DNA of 64,000 nucleotides from Bernardetia sp. ABR2-2B (GTDB lineage Bacteria > Bacteroidota > Bacteroidia > Cytophagales > Bernardetiaceae): positions 1,325,001 to 1,389,000 of the forward strand of contig NZ_CP147020.1 in assembly GCF_037126435.1 (NCBI RefSeq), written 5' to 3'. Position numbers and translations under genes: made by a program. Shown piece after piece: positions 1-8,426 of the stretch (positions are counted from its first letter, which is position 1; every line of letters begins with the position of its first letter). The notes beneath the pieces were generated by a model. The model did no database searches, had not been told where the DNA came from, and saw nothing but the letters and a program-made list of their open reading frames with translations.

Positions 1-1
1 T

Positions 2-136
2 TTAAGCTACTTCTGCGCCACTCATATTTGAGGCCAAAGGAGTTTGAGAGTATTTTTTGAAACGATTTCTGAACATATATTGTACACCCATACTTAATAA
101 GCCTACAACAATGATTAATATATAACCTCCATTCAT
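2..136 (-). pseudogene. Start of YugP-type neutral zinc metallopeptidase, stopped after 44 codons
   Basis: Reading the minus strand from the ATG at 136-134 gives a membrane helix (about residues 4-22), then an RFKKYSQTPL segment and an MSGAEVA segment. This is the N-terminal signature of the YugP (DUF2265) membrane zinc metallopeptidases, which normally continue as GAEVARKML and run to about 230 residues. Here a TAA codon follows GAEVA at 4-2, just inside the window edge. The HExxH catalytic part would lie outside the window. Deleting a single T would restore GCT-AAA, so a one-base frameshift, a real pseudogene or a contig-edge artefact are all possible. Family assignment rests on 44 residues only. 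Confidence 0.5.
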
Positions 137-167
137 AATGATATAAAAAACTTAGTTTAAAAAATAA

Positions 168-234
168 TGTATAACAGACACCCTGTCTGTCGAATTTGGA
201 AATAATACACACAAACTAGGAAGTCTGTGATACA
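168..234. repeat. Inverted-repeat element with CAGAC/GTCTG ends
   Basis: The arms TGTATAACAGAC (168-179) and GTCTGTGATACA (223-234) are complementary at 11 of 12 positions and enclose a smaller ACAGAC/GTCTGT hairpin. The left arm recurs exactly at 49931-49942, so this is one copy of a dispersed non-coding repeat lying between the yugP fragment and kbl. Confidence 0.6.
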
Positions 235-290
235 TACTTAAATTCAAACGAAAATAAAGAAAAGTTGTTTACTTTGACAAATCAAATCAC

Positions 291-298
291 TAAATTTG
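291..298 (+). promoter_or_regulatory. Candidate -7 promoter element of kbl
   Basis: TAAATTTG matches the Bacteroidota -7 consensus TAnnTTTG and lies 107 bases before the kbl ATG. The upstream TTG/TTTG candidates (264-267 and 273-276) are 23 and 14 bases away, rather than the usual 19-21, so only the -7 box is convincing. Transcription would begin near 305, just before the paired leader at 307-383. Confidence 0.4.
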
Positions 299-306
299 AA
301 TAAAAA

Positions 307-383
307 GTAGGCGACAGTTTCCAACTGTTGTAAATTAAAATAATTTCGAATTTTTCAAATGGCAATTAAAAACTGTCGACTAC
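307..383 (+). promoter_or_regulatory. Leader inverted repeat upstream of kbl
   Basis: The 14-base arms 307-320 (GTAGGCGACAGTTT) and 370-383 (AAACTGTCGACTAC) pair at 13 of 14 positions. The left arm can instead form a local hairpin, CAGTT-TCC-AACTG, at 315-327, so the two pairings exclude each other. It may be a regulatory leader or another palindromic repeat. Confidence 0.4.
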
Positions 384-404
384 ATATAAACCAACCAAAA
401 ACAA

Positions 405-1601
405 ATGTACGATACACTTCAACCCTTTTTAGAAAAGGAATTACAAGAAATAAAAGATGCAGGACTTTACAAAAAAGAACGCATCATCACAACGCCACAA
501 TCAGCAGCTATCAAAACGCAAAGCACAGGCGAAGTAATCAATTTTTGTGCAAATAATTATTTAGGGCTTTCCTCAAATCCTCGTGTTTTGGAAGCTGCAA
601 AAAAAGCCATCGACACACACGGTTTCGGACTTTCTTCAGTTCGTTTTATTTGTGGAACGCAAGATTTACATAAAGAATTAGAACAAAAAACATCTGAGTT
701 TTTGGGAATGGAAGACTGTATTTTGTATGCAGCAGCTTTTGATGCAAACGGTGGACTTTTCGAACCACTTTTAGGAGCAGATGATGCCATTATTTCTGAT
801 GCTTTGAATCATGCTTCTATTATTGATGGTGTTCGTTTGTGTAAGGCAAAGCGTTTTCGTTACAAACACGATGATATGGAAGATCTTGAAAAACAACTTC
901 AAGATGCTGATGCAGCAGGAGCAAAACAAAAAATGATTGTTACTGATGGTGTTTTTTCAATGGACGGAACGATTGCAAGATTGGATAAAATCTGTGAACT
1001 AGCAGAAAAATATAAAGCTCTTGTTATGGTAGATGAGTGTCATTCGTCTGGTTTTATAGGAAAGACAGGAAGGGGAACACACGAGTATAGAAATGTAATG
1101 GGCAAAATTGACATCATTACAGGAACGTATGGAAAAGCTCTTGGAGGTGCTTCAGGTGGATTTACGGCAGCAAAAAAGGAAATTGTAGATATGCTTCGTC
1201 AGCGTTCTCGTCCTTATTTGTTTTCAAATACGGTTGCGCCACCGATTGTAGGTGCTTCTATTGAGGTTTTGAATGTACTTATGGAATCTACTTCGCTTAG
1301 AGATAAGTTAGAAGAAAGCACAAAATATTTTAGAGAAAAAATGAGTGCAGCAGGTTTTGACCTTGTAAAAGGCGAACATCCGATTGTTCCTGTGATGCTT
1401 TATGATGCGCCACTTTCTCAAAAATTTGCTGACCGACTGTTAGAAGAAGGAATTTATGTAATTGGTTTCTATTATCCTGTTGTTCCAAAAGGAAAAGCTC
1501 GTATTCGTGTTCAAATTTCAGCTTTGCACGAACGTGAACATTTAGATAAAGCTATTGCAGCTTTTACAAAAGTAGGAAAAGAATTGGGAGTGATTTCTTA
1601 G
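405..1601 (+). CDS. kbl: Glycine C-acetyltransferase (2-amino-3-ketobutyrate CoA ligase)
   Basis: This PLP enzyme of the alpha-oxoamine synthase family interconverts 2-amino-3-ketobutyrate plus CoA with glycine plus acetyl-CoA, the second step of threonine degradation. The 398 residues match the family length. Visible motifs are NNYLGL near 50, [22 protein letters not shown] and [12 protein letters not shown]; the PLP lysine is K244, the same number as in E. coli Kbl. The family ends with RIRVQISA, which is also present. Threonine dehydrogenase (tdh) is not adjacent. The gene stands alone, with palindromic elements on both sides and a strong terminator after it. ATG 405 gives the standard N-terminus. 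Confidence 0.95.
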   Translation: MYDTLQPFLEKELQEIKDAGLYKKERIITTPQSAAIKTQSTGEVINFCANNYLGLSSNPRVLEAAKKAIDTHGFGLSSVRFICGTQDLHKELEQKTSEFLGMEDCILYAAAFDANGGLFEPLLGADDAIISDALNHASIIDGVRLCKAKRFRYKHDDMEDLEKQLQDADAAGAKQKMIVTDGVFSMDGTIARLDKICELAEKYKALVMVDECHSSGFIGKTGRGTHEYRNVMGKIDIITGTYGKALGGASGGFTAAKKEIVDMLRQRSRPYLFSNTVAPPIVGASIEVLNVLMESTSLRDKLEESTKYFREKMSAAGFDLVKGEHPIVPVMLYDAPLSQKFADRLLEEGIYVIGFYYPVVPKGKARIRVQISALHEREHLDKAIAAFTKVGKELGVIS

Positions 1602-1643
1602 AAAAAATTCACGAACGATTTGTTTTTTACTCTACAAAAAAAG

Positions 1644-1810
1644 GGTTCTTTATGAATTCGGTTGCAACTTTCATTTTTGATGGGTCTGTACTGAAAGTCT
1701 GACCTATCAAAAATAAGTATTTCGAATAGCTTATTTTGTTAAAGTCAGACCGTCGGTACAGACTTGAACAAAATACAAGTTAAGGTTTGCAACTAAAATC
1801 ATATAGAACC
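1644..1810. repeat. Nested palindromic element downstream of kbl
   Basis: The outer arms 1644-1667 and 1787-1810 are complementary at about 20 of 24 positions. Inside lie a second inverted pair, 1684-1703 and 1744-1763, with GTCTGTAC/GTACAGAC ends, and a third, AAAATAAG/CTTATTTT. No ORF is present. It has the shape of a small non-autonomous mobile element or a REP-like repeat. It accounts for most of the 1602-1966 gap. Confidence 0.55.
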
Positions 1811-1853
1811 AAAAAAAGCTATTTCTATATTAATAATAGAAATAGCTTTTTTT
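1811..1853. terminator. Bidirectional terminator between kbl and slyD-like gene
   Basis: A perfect 18-bp stem (left arm 1811-1828, right arm 1836-1853) has A-runs on the left and T-runs on the right, so it can end both convergent transcripts. Confidence 0.9.
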
Positions 1854-1966
1854 ATTTATTCTCTTGAAAAAGTGATTCTTAGGAATAAGAATTAAACAAA
1901 CTACTTACTTTGAAATATTAAATCACTGATATTCAAATTATTACATTTGTAATTCGTAATTGTTCC

Positions 1967-2437
1967 TTACCAGTCAGAAAGTGTTCCACCTTCTACTTTT
2001 GATGGATTGATTCCAACAAGTTCTAAATCAAAAACTAAAGTTTTTCCAGCCATTGGATGATTAGCATCTAAAACAACGCCTTCTTCATTCGCTTCAACTA
2101 CTACAACAGGAATTTGCTCACCATTTTGTCCTTGAAGAGCAAGTTGATCACCTGCTTTTGGATTCATTTCTGGTGGTAATTTGTCTTTAGGAAAAGAAAC
2201 AATATTTTCTGGATTTGATTCTCCATACGCTTCAGCTGGTGCTAAAGTAATTGTCTTTGATTCGCTAAGTTCCATTCCTTCTACTGCAGCATCAAAACCT
2301 TTTATCATCTGTCCTGCTCCTACTTGAAATTCAATAGGCTCTTTTCTATCTCTTGAAGAATCAAAAACATTTCCGTCTTCGAATTTACCTACATAATGTA
2401 CTTGTACTAAATCGCCTTTTTTTGCGCTATTTGACAT
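1967..2437 (-). CDS. FKBP-type peptidyl-prolyl isomerase, SlyD-like
   Basis: This is a cytoplasmic prolyl cis-trans isomerase and folding helper. The FKBP core is visible at both ends: VHYVGKFEDGNVFDSS near residues 14-29 and the GAGQMIKGFDAAVEGM segment. Between them, from about 75 to 130, is the insert-in-flap chaperone domain typical of SlyD, containing PKAGDQL and VVLDANHPMAGKTL. At 156 residues it is shorter than E. coli SlyD because it lacks the metal-binding histidine- and cysteine-rich tail. It is a single gene, convergent with kbl. Confidence 0.93.
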   Translation of the reverse strand: MSNSAKKGDLVQVHYVGKFEDGNVFDSSRDRKEPIEFQVGAGQMIKGFDAAVEGMELSESKTITLAPAEAYGESNPENIVSFPKDKLPPEMNPKAGDQLALQGQNGEQIPVVVVEANEEGVVLDANHPMAGKTLVFDLELVGINPSKVEGGTLSDW

Positions 2438-2648
2438 GCTCTAAAATTAAATTGATTATAAATAAAAATAGCTTTTCCACTCTTAATGAAATAATTTTTT
2501 GATGAATTATACACTAAGAAATAAAAAAGACTGTTTTGTAATTTTATGCAAGGTACGATTTTTTAGCCTAAAAATAAATTTGTCATTCAAAAAGCCTTTA
2601 ATAATTGGGTGTTTTTATATAAATTTGTAATTACTCAAGCAAAAAACT

Positions 2649-2933
2649 ATGAAAAATTATTTTATCTATATCCTTTCTTTTTGGCTATTTCTATTCATAG
2701 GAATTGTTTTGATGACATCTTATAAGTTTGTTCAGAAGAAAGAAAGCAAAACTTATTATTCTAATCAAAGACAAATTTCGAAATCTTTTTTGCTTACTGA
2801 TTTTTGTTTTTCGACTGAGTCTAGGCACGTTCGTCATCTTTCTATGCCCGAATGGATTGCTCCTTTTCAAGATTTCCCTGCTTATCATGAGCATTTTCCA
2901 TCTTCTTCTTTTTTTCAAACCTACAACTATTAA
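2649..2933 (+). CDS. Hypothetical small membrane-anchored protein
   Basis: This 94-residue ORF has one strong hydrophobic helix at residues 4-26, then a basic stretch and a polar tail rich in His, Ser, Phe and Pro. No family is recognised. It ends 21 bases before the CsaA-like gene on the same strand, which suggests co-transcription. Overlapping ORFs on both strands in this AT-rich stretch leave some doubt; the in-frame signal-anchor and ATG start favour it being real. Confidence 0.45.
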   Translation: MKNYFIYILSFWLFLFIGIVLMTSYKFVQKKESKTYYSNQRQISKSFLLTDFCFSTESRHVRHLSMPEWIAPFQDFPAYHEHFPSSSFFQTYNY

Positions 2934-2954
2934 GTTGCTTTTAATTTCTCATAA

Positions 2955-3287
2955 ATGATTGCTTATTCAGATTTTGAAAAAATAGAAATGCGTGTCGGAA
3001 CGATTTTAGAAGCTAAAGTTTTTGAAAAAGCATACAAACCAGCTTACCAGTTGCAAATTGATTTTGGAGAATTTGGAATCAAAAAATCAAGCGCACAAAT
3101 CACAAAAAAATATCCAAACCCAGAAATTTTAGTTGGAAAACAAATTATTGCTATAACTAACTTTCCACAAAAACAAATTGCTAATTTTATGTCAGAATGT
3201 TTGGTTTTGGGAGTTGTTGGAGATGAAAACAACGTAACGCTTCTTACGACTGACAAGCCTGTTGAGAATGGACTTTTGATTAGTTGA
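2955..3287 (+). CDS. CsaA-like tRNA-binding domain protein
   Basis: The 110 residues form a complete tRNA-binding (EMAP II/OB-fold) domain like that of CsaA, a protein described as a secretion-linked chaperone that also binds tRNA. Signature stretches are the N-terminal FEKIEMRVGTI, the central KKSSAQIT, and the C-terminal NFPQKQIANFMSECLVLG. The protein length equals the usual free-standing CsaA length. It follows the small membrane ORF and precedes the glycosyltransferase by 50 bases on the same strand. Confidence 0.88.
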   Translation: MIAYSDFEKIEMRVGTILEAKVFEKAYKPAYQLQIDFGEFGIKKSSAQITKKYPNPEILVGKQIIAITNFPQKQIANFMSECLVLGVVGDENNVTLLTTDKPVENGLLIS

Positions 3288-3337
3288 AAAACATAACTTA
3301 AAGCTTGATATAATCAGAAAATATTAAAATATTTAAT

Positions 3338-4516
3338 TTGGAAAACGAAAAAGTAGCTATTCTCTCCGTCCTAAAACCTGTCGATGATATTCGTGCGTAT
3401 CAAAAAATAGCCAAGTCTATTACAAGCAATTCTAAAAACGTAACCTTGATTGGCTTTGAAGCAAGTAGCAACTCTAACAAAAAAAATAGTGATATTAATA
3501 TAAATTTTATTGAATTATTTACTTCTAAAAAAAATAAAAATCGTCTTGGACTTTGGCGTTTTTTTGCAGGATTTAAAGTTTTCGATCAGCTTTTGAGACT
3601 AAAACCCACTACGATTATTGTTTGTGCAGTCGAAATACTACCCTTTACTTTGCTTTTCAAACTTTTATTTAGTTCAAAATTAAATGCAATAAAATTAGTT
3701 TATGACGTACAAGAAAATTATGCCTTCAATATTTTGTATCAAGATAATTACCCTCCTTTTTTAAAAAAAATATTAGCTTTTTTAGTTCGTAGTTTTGAAA
3801 AACTATCTTCTTCTTTTATTGACTTATATCTTTTGGCAGAACGATTTTATTTAGAAGAAATGCCTTTTTTGGAAAAAACAAACTATGTTTTTTTAGAGAA
3901 TAAATTTTTGGTAGATGATTTAATTTATACTAATTCTACTAGTTCTGATTATTTGAAAACAAAGGAAATTAAGTTTATTATCTATGGTTCATTTTCAAAA
4001 ACCTATGGAACTTTGGAGGGGATATTATTTTTTAAACAGCTAGAAAAAGAATTAGAAAAAGAAGGATTTTCTGCTACTTTGCTTTTGGCTGGTTATTGTT
4101 TGGATAAAGAATATTCTGAAAAAATTCAAGAAGTTACAAAAGATACAAACTCTATTATTTTATTAAATCAAACGATAGACAAATCTATTGCTCATAAAAT
4201 TTTGCTACAAAAACTTCAAAAAACAGATTTTGTAATCTTACCTTATCTATTTAATAAAAGTACACAAAACTGTATTCCTACTAAATTTTATGAATGTTTG
4301 GCATATCAGAAACCGATGTTCATTTCTAAAAATTCGTTGTGGCAAAGTTTTATAAATCCCTTAAATGCTGGTCTTTTTATTGACTTTGATAGATTAGTAG
4401 TAGAGAATGAAATACAAAATAGCGTAAAAAAAATTCTTTTGCAGCCATTTTATACAAAACCTATTAATGAAGAAGTATGGAGGTTTGATAGAGAAATATT
4501 AAGAAAAGTAATTTGA
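3338..4516 (+). CDS. Glycosyltransferase family 4-like protein
   Basis: The 392-residue protein has a two-lobed GT-B layout. The N-terminal half holds ILSVLKPVDDIRAYQKIAKS and VYDVQENYA (as in GT4 enzymes that contain VYDxHE). The C-terminal half has IIYGSFSKTYGTLEGI, an AGY segment, and the donor-site-like VILPYL...IPTKFYECLAYQKP segment with the E of the EX7E motif region. The substrate cannot be read. The ORF opens with TTG at 3338; no in-frame ATG near the N-terminus fits better. It is an isolated sugar transferase, not in a visible polysaccharide cluster. Confidence 0.75.
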   Translation: MENEKVAILSVLKPVDDIRAYQKIAKSITSNSKNVTLIGFEASSNSNKKNSDININFIELFTSKKNKNRLGLWRFFAGFKVFDQLLRLKPTTIIVCAVEILPFTLLFKLLFSSKLNAIKLVYDVQENYAFNILYQDNYPPFLKKILAFLVRSFEKLSSSFIDLYLLAERFYLEEMPFLEKTNYVFLENKFLVDDLIYTNSTSSDYLKTKEIKFIIYGSFSKTYGTLEGILFFKQLEKELEKEGFSATLLLAGYCLDKEYSEKIQEVTKDTNSIILLNQTIDKSIAHKILLQKLQKTDFVILPYLFNKSTQNCIPTKFYECLAYQKPMFISKNSLWQSFINPLNAGLFIDFDRLVVENEIQNSVKKILLQPFYTKPINEEVWRFDREILRKVI

Positions 4517-4755
4517 TTTTTTGATAGTGTAATTTTACAAATGGTTTTTTATTTTTACTTCAATATTTTACTTATAACTTTATTTTTCTATAATTTTCAC
4601 TTGTTTTACGTGTCGTAAATATGGTTCAAGTAATTTATTTTGTAATAGTAGTAATGACTCTAGTAAATCTAAATGCAAGGACTATAAACTCATAGTTGTC
4701 ACTTTTCAAAACGAGTTAGTAAAGAAATAAAATAACAACAAATTTTACTTTCTTT

Positions 4756-5160
4756 TTAAGGATTTTGAATTGTGCTATTCTTGGTATAATTACTTCCAGA
4801 AATACGATTTTGTTTTTGTTTGGCAGCTTCTTTTGCTTTCTGACAAATCAGACGTTCTTCCTTAGTTATTTGAGAACAAGGTTTTTTGGACGTTGATTTC
4901 ACGACTTCAGCTTCTTCATCAAAAATTTCAGTAGCATTTTGCTGATTCAAAATTTCAGAATCGTGATGGCGTATTGTTACTACAACTTCTGAAGGCTGAA
5001 TAGACAATTTATCTTTTTCATTTTCTAAAGTATGTATATAAGCGTTTTTTTGTGATTCTGATTCCCATAAAAAATTACTTTTGGCATCTATATTGAGAAA
5101 TATAGTTTGTCCAATTGCTCCAAAAACAAGCAAGAAGAGAATAAATAGTTTGAGTTTCAT
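4756..5160 (-). CDS. Hypothetical secreted protein
   Basis: The 134 residues start with a clear signal peptide (MKLKLFILFLLVFGAIGQT, hydrophobic at 4-19). The mature part is polar, with an acidic middle and a Lys/Gln-rich segment containing CSQITKEERLICQKAKEAAKQ; the two cysteines there might form a disulfide. No family is recognised. It stands alone, with low-complexity AT-rich DNA on both sides. Confidence 0.6.
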   Translation of the reverse strand: MKLKLFILFLLVFGAIGQTIFLNIDAKSNFLWESESQKNAYIHTLENEKDKLSIQPSEVVVTIRHHDSEILNQQNATEIFDEEAEVVKSTSKKPCSQITKEERLICQKAKEAAKQKQNRISGSNYTKNSTIQNP

Positions 5161-5677
5161 GATTATAAATTTATTAAGTAAAAATCCTAATTTATAGTTT
5201 AATGCAATTTGATAGCCTTATTTTTGATAAATAGTATCTATAATAGTTTAAAAAATTAACTTTACTAAAGGCTTCTACTTATATAGACAGTATTTTTTAA
5301 CAAACGTTGCATCTTATTGAAAAAAAATTTAAGAAAATGGAAAAAATTAGAATATAGAAAAATCTATCTCCTACTTAATTTCTCAATTTTCACAAAGTTA
5401 CAAGTATTTTTTCATAAAATAAGTAGCCTTTTAGACAAAAAACTTACAAATTTTAACAAAAAATTAATTAATTTTTCTTATTCAGCCGTTTTAATTTATA
5501 AAGCGAGAAAAATAGTATTTCCCCCTATTCTACCACTAAGAAATTTATTTAGTTGTACCTACAATAATAACGAGCGATTCATAGTATATTATCTTAAAAA
5601 AGAGAAAAATGTTTAAGTTTCTGTTAAAAAAAACTTGTTTTTTTTTAGAAAACCATAAACTACGCTAAATTATTGTG
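5161..5677. other. Intergenic region, no supported gene
   Basis: This 517-base AT-rich stretch holds homopolymer runs only. A 99-codon TTG-start frame at 5317-5616 has a Lys/Phe/Leu/Asn-dominated translation of the kind expected from random AT-rich DNA. I see no hairpin terminator, RNA gene or repeat here. Confidence 0.6.
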
Positions 5678-6505
5678 TTACAAGTCTTTAAAAAAGTCGA
5701 AGATAGTGGTATTCATTGCACAAAATGGTGGATTTTCTAAGTTTTCTTTATTGTATTTCAAATCTGTATCTGTTTCTGCATTCAGAATTATTCCTCCTGC
5801 TGCTTTCAAAATTGCTTCTCCTGCTGCCGTATCCCATTCCATTGTTGTCCCATTTCTATAATATAAATCAGCTATGCCTTCAGCCACCAAACAAAATTTA
5901 ACAGAACTTCCTTTTTTACGAATTTCCTTTACATTAAATTTACTCAAATAATTATTATCTTTTGCTCCAGAATGTGAACGGCTCTTGAAAGCAATTATTC
6001 CCTCTTCATTCTTGCGCTTACTTACTTTAATGGTTATTTTTTCGGCTGTTTCTAATGTCTTTTTCTGACTTAGTTCTTGTTTGTATGCTCCTTTTTGAAG
6101 TTCTCCTACATACAAAACTCCTGAAACTGGAACATAAATAATTCCTACAATTGGAATATTATTTTCCATTAAGGCAATATTTACTGTAAAATTTCCATTT
6201 CGCTTTACAAACTCTCTTGTTCCATCAAGTGGGTCTATAAGCCAAAAATTATCCCATTTTTTGCGTTCTGAATAGGGCGTAATCTTACCTTCTTCTGACA
6301 AGATAGGCAAACCCAAAGGTTCTAAATATTTCTCAATAATCTTATTCGCTTCCTTATCAGCAAGTGTAAGAGGAGAGTTATCAGATTTATAACTTACAAT
6401 ATTATCAGCTGTATATTCTGTATCACTTTCATTATCAAATTTGTCATAAATCTCTTTGATGCGCTCACCTGCTTTTACGGCTGCTTTGATGGCAATTTCT
6501 ATCAT
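5678..6505 (-). CDS. cysQ: 3'(2'),5'-bisphosphate nucleotidase CysQ
   Basis: This inositol-monophosphatase-family enzyme removes the 3' phosphate from PAP/PAPS, by-products of sulfate activation. The 275 residues carry the metal site: D50 (SPLTLADKEAN), the SEEG pair at 70-73, D91-P-L-D94-G-T (LIDPLDGTREFV) and the C-terminal EWDTAAGEAIL with its catalytic aspartate. The REF after DGT is typical of CysQ rather than SuhB. It lies 60 bases downstream of pcm on the same strand and is probably co-transcribed with it. Confidence 0.92.
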   Translation of the reverse strand: MIEIAIKAAVKAGERIKEIYDKFDNESDTEYTADNIVSYKSDNSPLTLADKEANKIIEKYLEPLGLPILSEEGKITPYSERKKWDNFWLIDPLDGTREFVKRNGNFTVNIALMENNIPIVGIIYVPVSGVLYVGELQKGAYKQELSQKKTLETAEKITIKVSKRKNEEGIIAFKSRSHSGAKDNNYLSKFNVKEIRKKGSSVKFCLVAEGIADLYYRNGTTMEWDTAAGEAILKAAGGIILNAETDTDLKYNKENLENPPFCAMNTTIFDFFKDL

Positions 6506-6565
6506 AATTTGGTTACTTTAAAATTAAAACATTTAGAAAAATATTTGATGATATGACAAACAACA

Positions 6566-7273
6566 TTAAAATCCTTTTTCTCCCAAGAGAGGAACAAAAC
6601 GAAATCCTCCAAAGCTTTCTTGTTCAATAGTTTTTTCGTCTTTTTTGGTATAACGACACATAATTTGGATTTTTCGATTTCCCACAGGAGCAACTATTTG
6701 TCCTCCTATCTTCAATTGACTAAACCATTCTTTCAGTGCTTGGGGAGAATTTGGTGTGGCTGCCGTTACTATAATTTTATCATAAGGAGAATTTTGCAAA
6801 TATCCTTTTGAACCATCTGTACAAACTAAATCAATACTTTGGAAATCAAAATATTTTGAATATTTAATCAAATTTTTCAACGTTTGCTTTGCTTTTTGAT
6901 GAAGGTTTTCATGAAATTCTATACTTGTAATTTGAGATTTTATATTCTTACAGATTTCTGCTAGAATAGCCGTTTGATAGCCCGAACCTGTTCCTATTTC
7001 TAAAATCTTTAGTGTCTTATTTGATTCAAACTCTTGTATGTTTAGAAGTTCACTCTGATAAGCAACTGTATAGGGCTGAGAAATAGTTTGTCCTTCTCCA
7101 ATTGCAAAAGCCTTGTTTTGATAAGCGTGTTCTAAAAAAGCACTATCCATAAAAAAATGCCTAGGAATTGTCAAAATGGCGTTCAAAACCTGTTGGTCTT
7201 TTATTCCCATTTCTATAATCTCATCAACTAGCTGTCTTCTTAATCCTTGATGTTTATAAGTGTCCTTTTGCAT
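6566..7273 (-). CDS. pcm: Protein-L-isoaspartate O-methyltransferase
   Basis: This SAM-dependent enzyme methylates L-isoaspartyl residues so that age-damaged proteins can be repaired. The 235 residues contain RRQLVDEI near 13, PRHFFM, the family-specific AIGEGQTISQPYTVA segment, the SAM-binding LEIGTGSGYQTAILAEI and the LKIGGQIVAPVG loop. Length fits the family. It is 114 bases downstream of the ABC ATPase and just upstream of cysQ, all on the minus strand. Confidence 0.95.
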   Translation of the reverse strand: MQKDTYKHQGLRRQLVDEIIEMGIKDQQVLNAILTIPRHFFMDSAFLEHAYQNKAFAIGEGQTISQPYTVAYQSELLNIQEFESNKTLKILEIGTGSGYQTAILAEICKNIKSQITSIEFHENLHQKAKQTLKNLIKYSKYFDFQSIDLVCTDGSKGYLQNSPYDKIIVTAATPNSPQALKEWFSQLKIGGQIVAPVGNRKIQIMCRYTKKDEKTIEQESFGGFRFVPLLGEKGF

Positions 7274-7387
7274 TTTTTATTTTATACTACTGTTATGATA
7301 TAGGAAAAGGCAAACCTTTCCCCTACAAATACGATTTCTTACTGTTGTCGATGTCCCCCACTGACGATATACGATATAAAACAATCT

Positions 7388-8308
7388 TTATTTCTCCTCT
7401 ACCATTTTAATAAAAATATCATTGATTGAAGGTAATTTTTCTTGTATAGAAACTATTTCATACTCATTTACTAATTCCTGCAAAAGTCCGTTCCTTACTA
7501 CATCTTCGTTTATTTTTACGGACGTAAGATAAGTTTTGAAATCTGTTTCTTTGCTTTCCTTCAATATTTTGAATGATTTTCCACTTTCAGAAATAGGTTT
7601 ATCGGTCTGTACTTCAAAAACATGAGTTCGATGACTCATTTTTATATCTGCCTTTTTGCCTTCAAATAATTTATGAGATTTGTTTATTAATGCTATTGTG
7701 TCACAAAGCTCTTCGACAGATTCCATTCTATGTGTTGAAAAAATAACAGTTGTACCTTTTTGTTGAAGTTTGAGAATTTCATCTTTTAGAAGGTTTGCAT
7801 TAATTGGGTCAAAACCAGAAAAAGGTTCGTCTAAAATCAATAATTTGGGGTCGTGCAAAACTGTTGCAACAAACTGTACTTTCTGTTGCATTCCCTTCGA
7901 AAGACCTCCAACTTCTTTGTTCCACCACTCTTTCATCTGAAAAGTAGTAAGCCAATATTTTAGTTTTTTCTGAATTTCAGCTCTTGGGATTCCCTTCAAC
8001 CTACCCAAATAAATAAGCTGTTCGCCTACTTTCATTTTTGGATAAAGTCCTCTTTCTTCTGGCAAATAACCTATTTTAGCAATATGCTTTGGAGCTAATT
8101 CTTCTCCCTCAAACAAAATTTTGCCACTATCTGCACCCGTAATTTGTGTGATGATACGAATAAGAGACGTTTTTCCTGCTCCATTAGGTCCTAAAAGTCC
8201 ATAAATACTTCCTTTTGGAATAGCAAGACTAACACCTGCAAGTGCAGTATGATTATGATATTCTTTTCGAACATCTGAAATAGTAAGGATATTTTCGTTA
8301 TTATTCAA
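7388..8308 (-). CDS. ABC transporter ATP-binding protein, NatA-like with DUF4162 tail
   Basis: The 306-residue ATPase subunit has Walker A GPNGAGKT at 40-47, the Q-loop near 82, the signature LSKGMQQK, Walker B LLILDEPFSGFDP and an H-loop STHRMES. After about residue 215 comes the accessory DUF4162 region seen in Na+/drug/lipid ABC-2 exporters. In other Bacteroidota this gene is usually followed by its ABC-2 permease; here the next gene downstream is pcm, so the partner must be encoded elsewhere. The substrate is unknown. Confidence 0.88.
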   Translation of the reverse strand: MNNNENILTISDVRKEYHNHTALAGVSLAIPKGSIYGLLGPNGAGKTSLIRIITQITGADSGKILFEGEELAPKHIAKIGYLPEERGLYPKMKVGEQLIYLGRLKGIPRAEIQKKLKYWLTTFQMKEWWNKEVGGLSKGMQQKVQFVATVLHDPKLLILDEPFSGFDPINANLLKDEILKLQQKGTTVIFSTHRMESVEELCDTIALINKSHKLFEGKKADIKMSHRTHVFEVQTDKPISESGKSFKILKESKETDFKTYLTSVKINEDVVRNGLLQELVNEYEIVSIQEKLPSINDIFIKMVEEK

Positions 8309-8385
8309 AATGAAATTGGGTAAAACTAGGTTTGTGGTTTATTAGAAAACAAAAATACATAAGATAAATGAATCTTCACATATAC

Positions 8386-8418
8386 AAACCCTAAGGGTCT
8401 TGAAGACCCTTAGGGTTT
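8386..8418. repeat. Perfect 33-bp palindrome of the AAACCCTA family
   Basis: Two perfectly complementary 16-base arms (AAACCCTAAGGGTCTT and its complement) flank one central G, between the nitroreductase stop and the ABC ATPase start. There is no T-run on either side, so simple termination is not certain. Related palindromes sit at 30607-30640 and 53625-53657. Confidence 0.75.
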
Positions 8419-8426
8419 AAACAAAA

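Noticed and set aside
5317-5616. 99-codon plus-strand frame
   Set aside because: It starts with TTG, is dominated by Lys, Leu, Phe and Asn as expected from random AT-rich DNA, and has no signal, domain or neighbour support.
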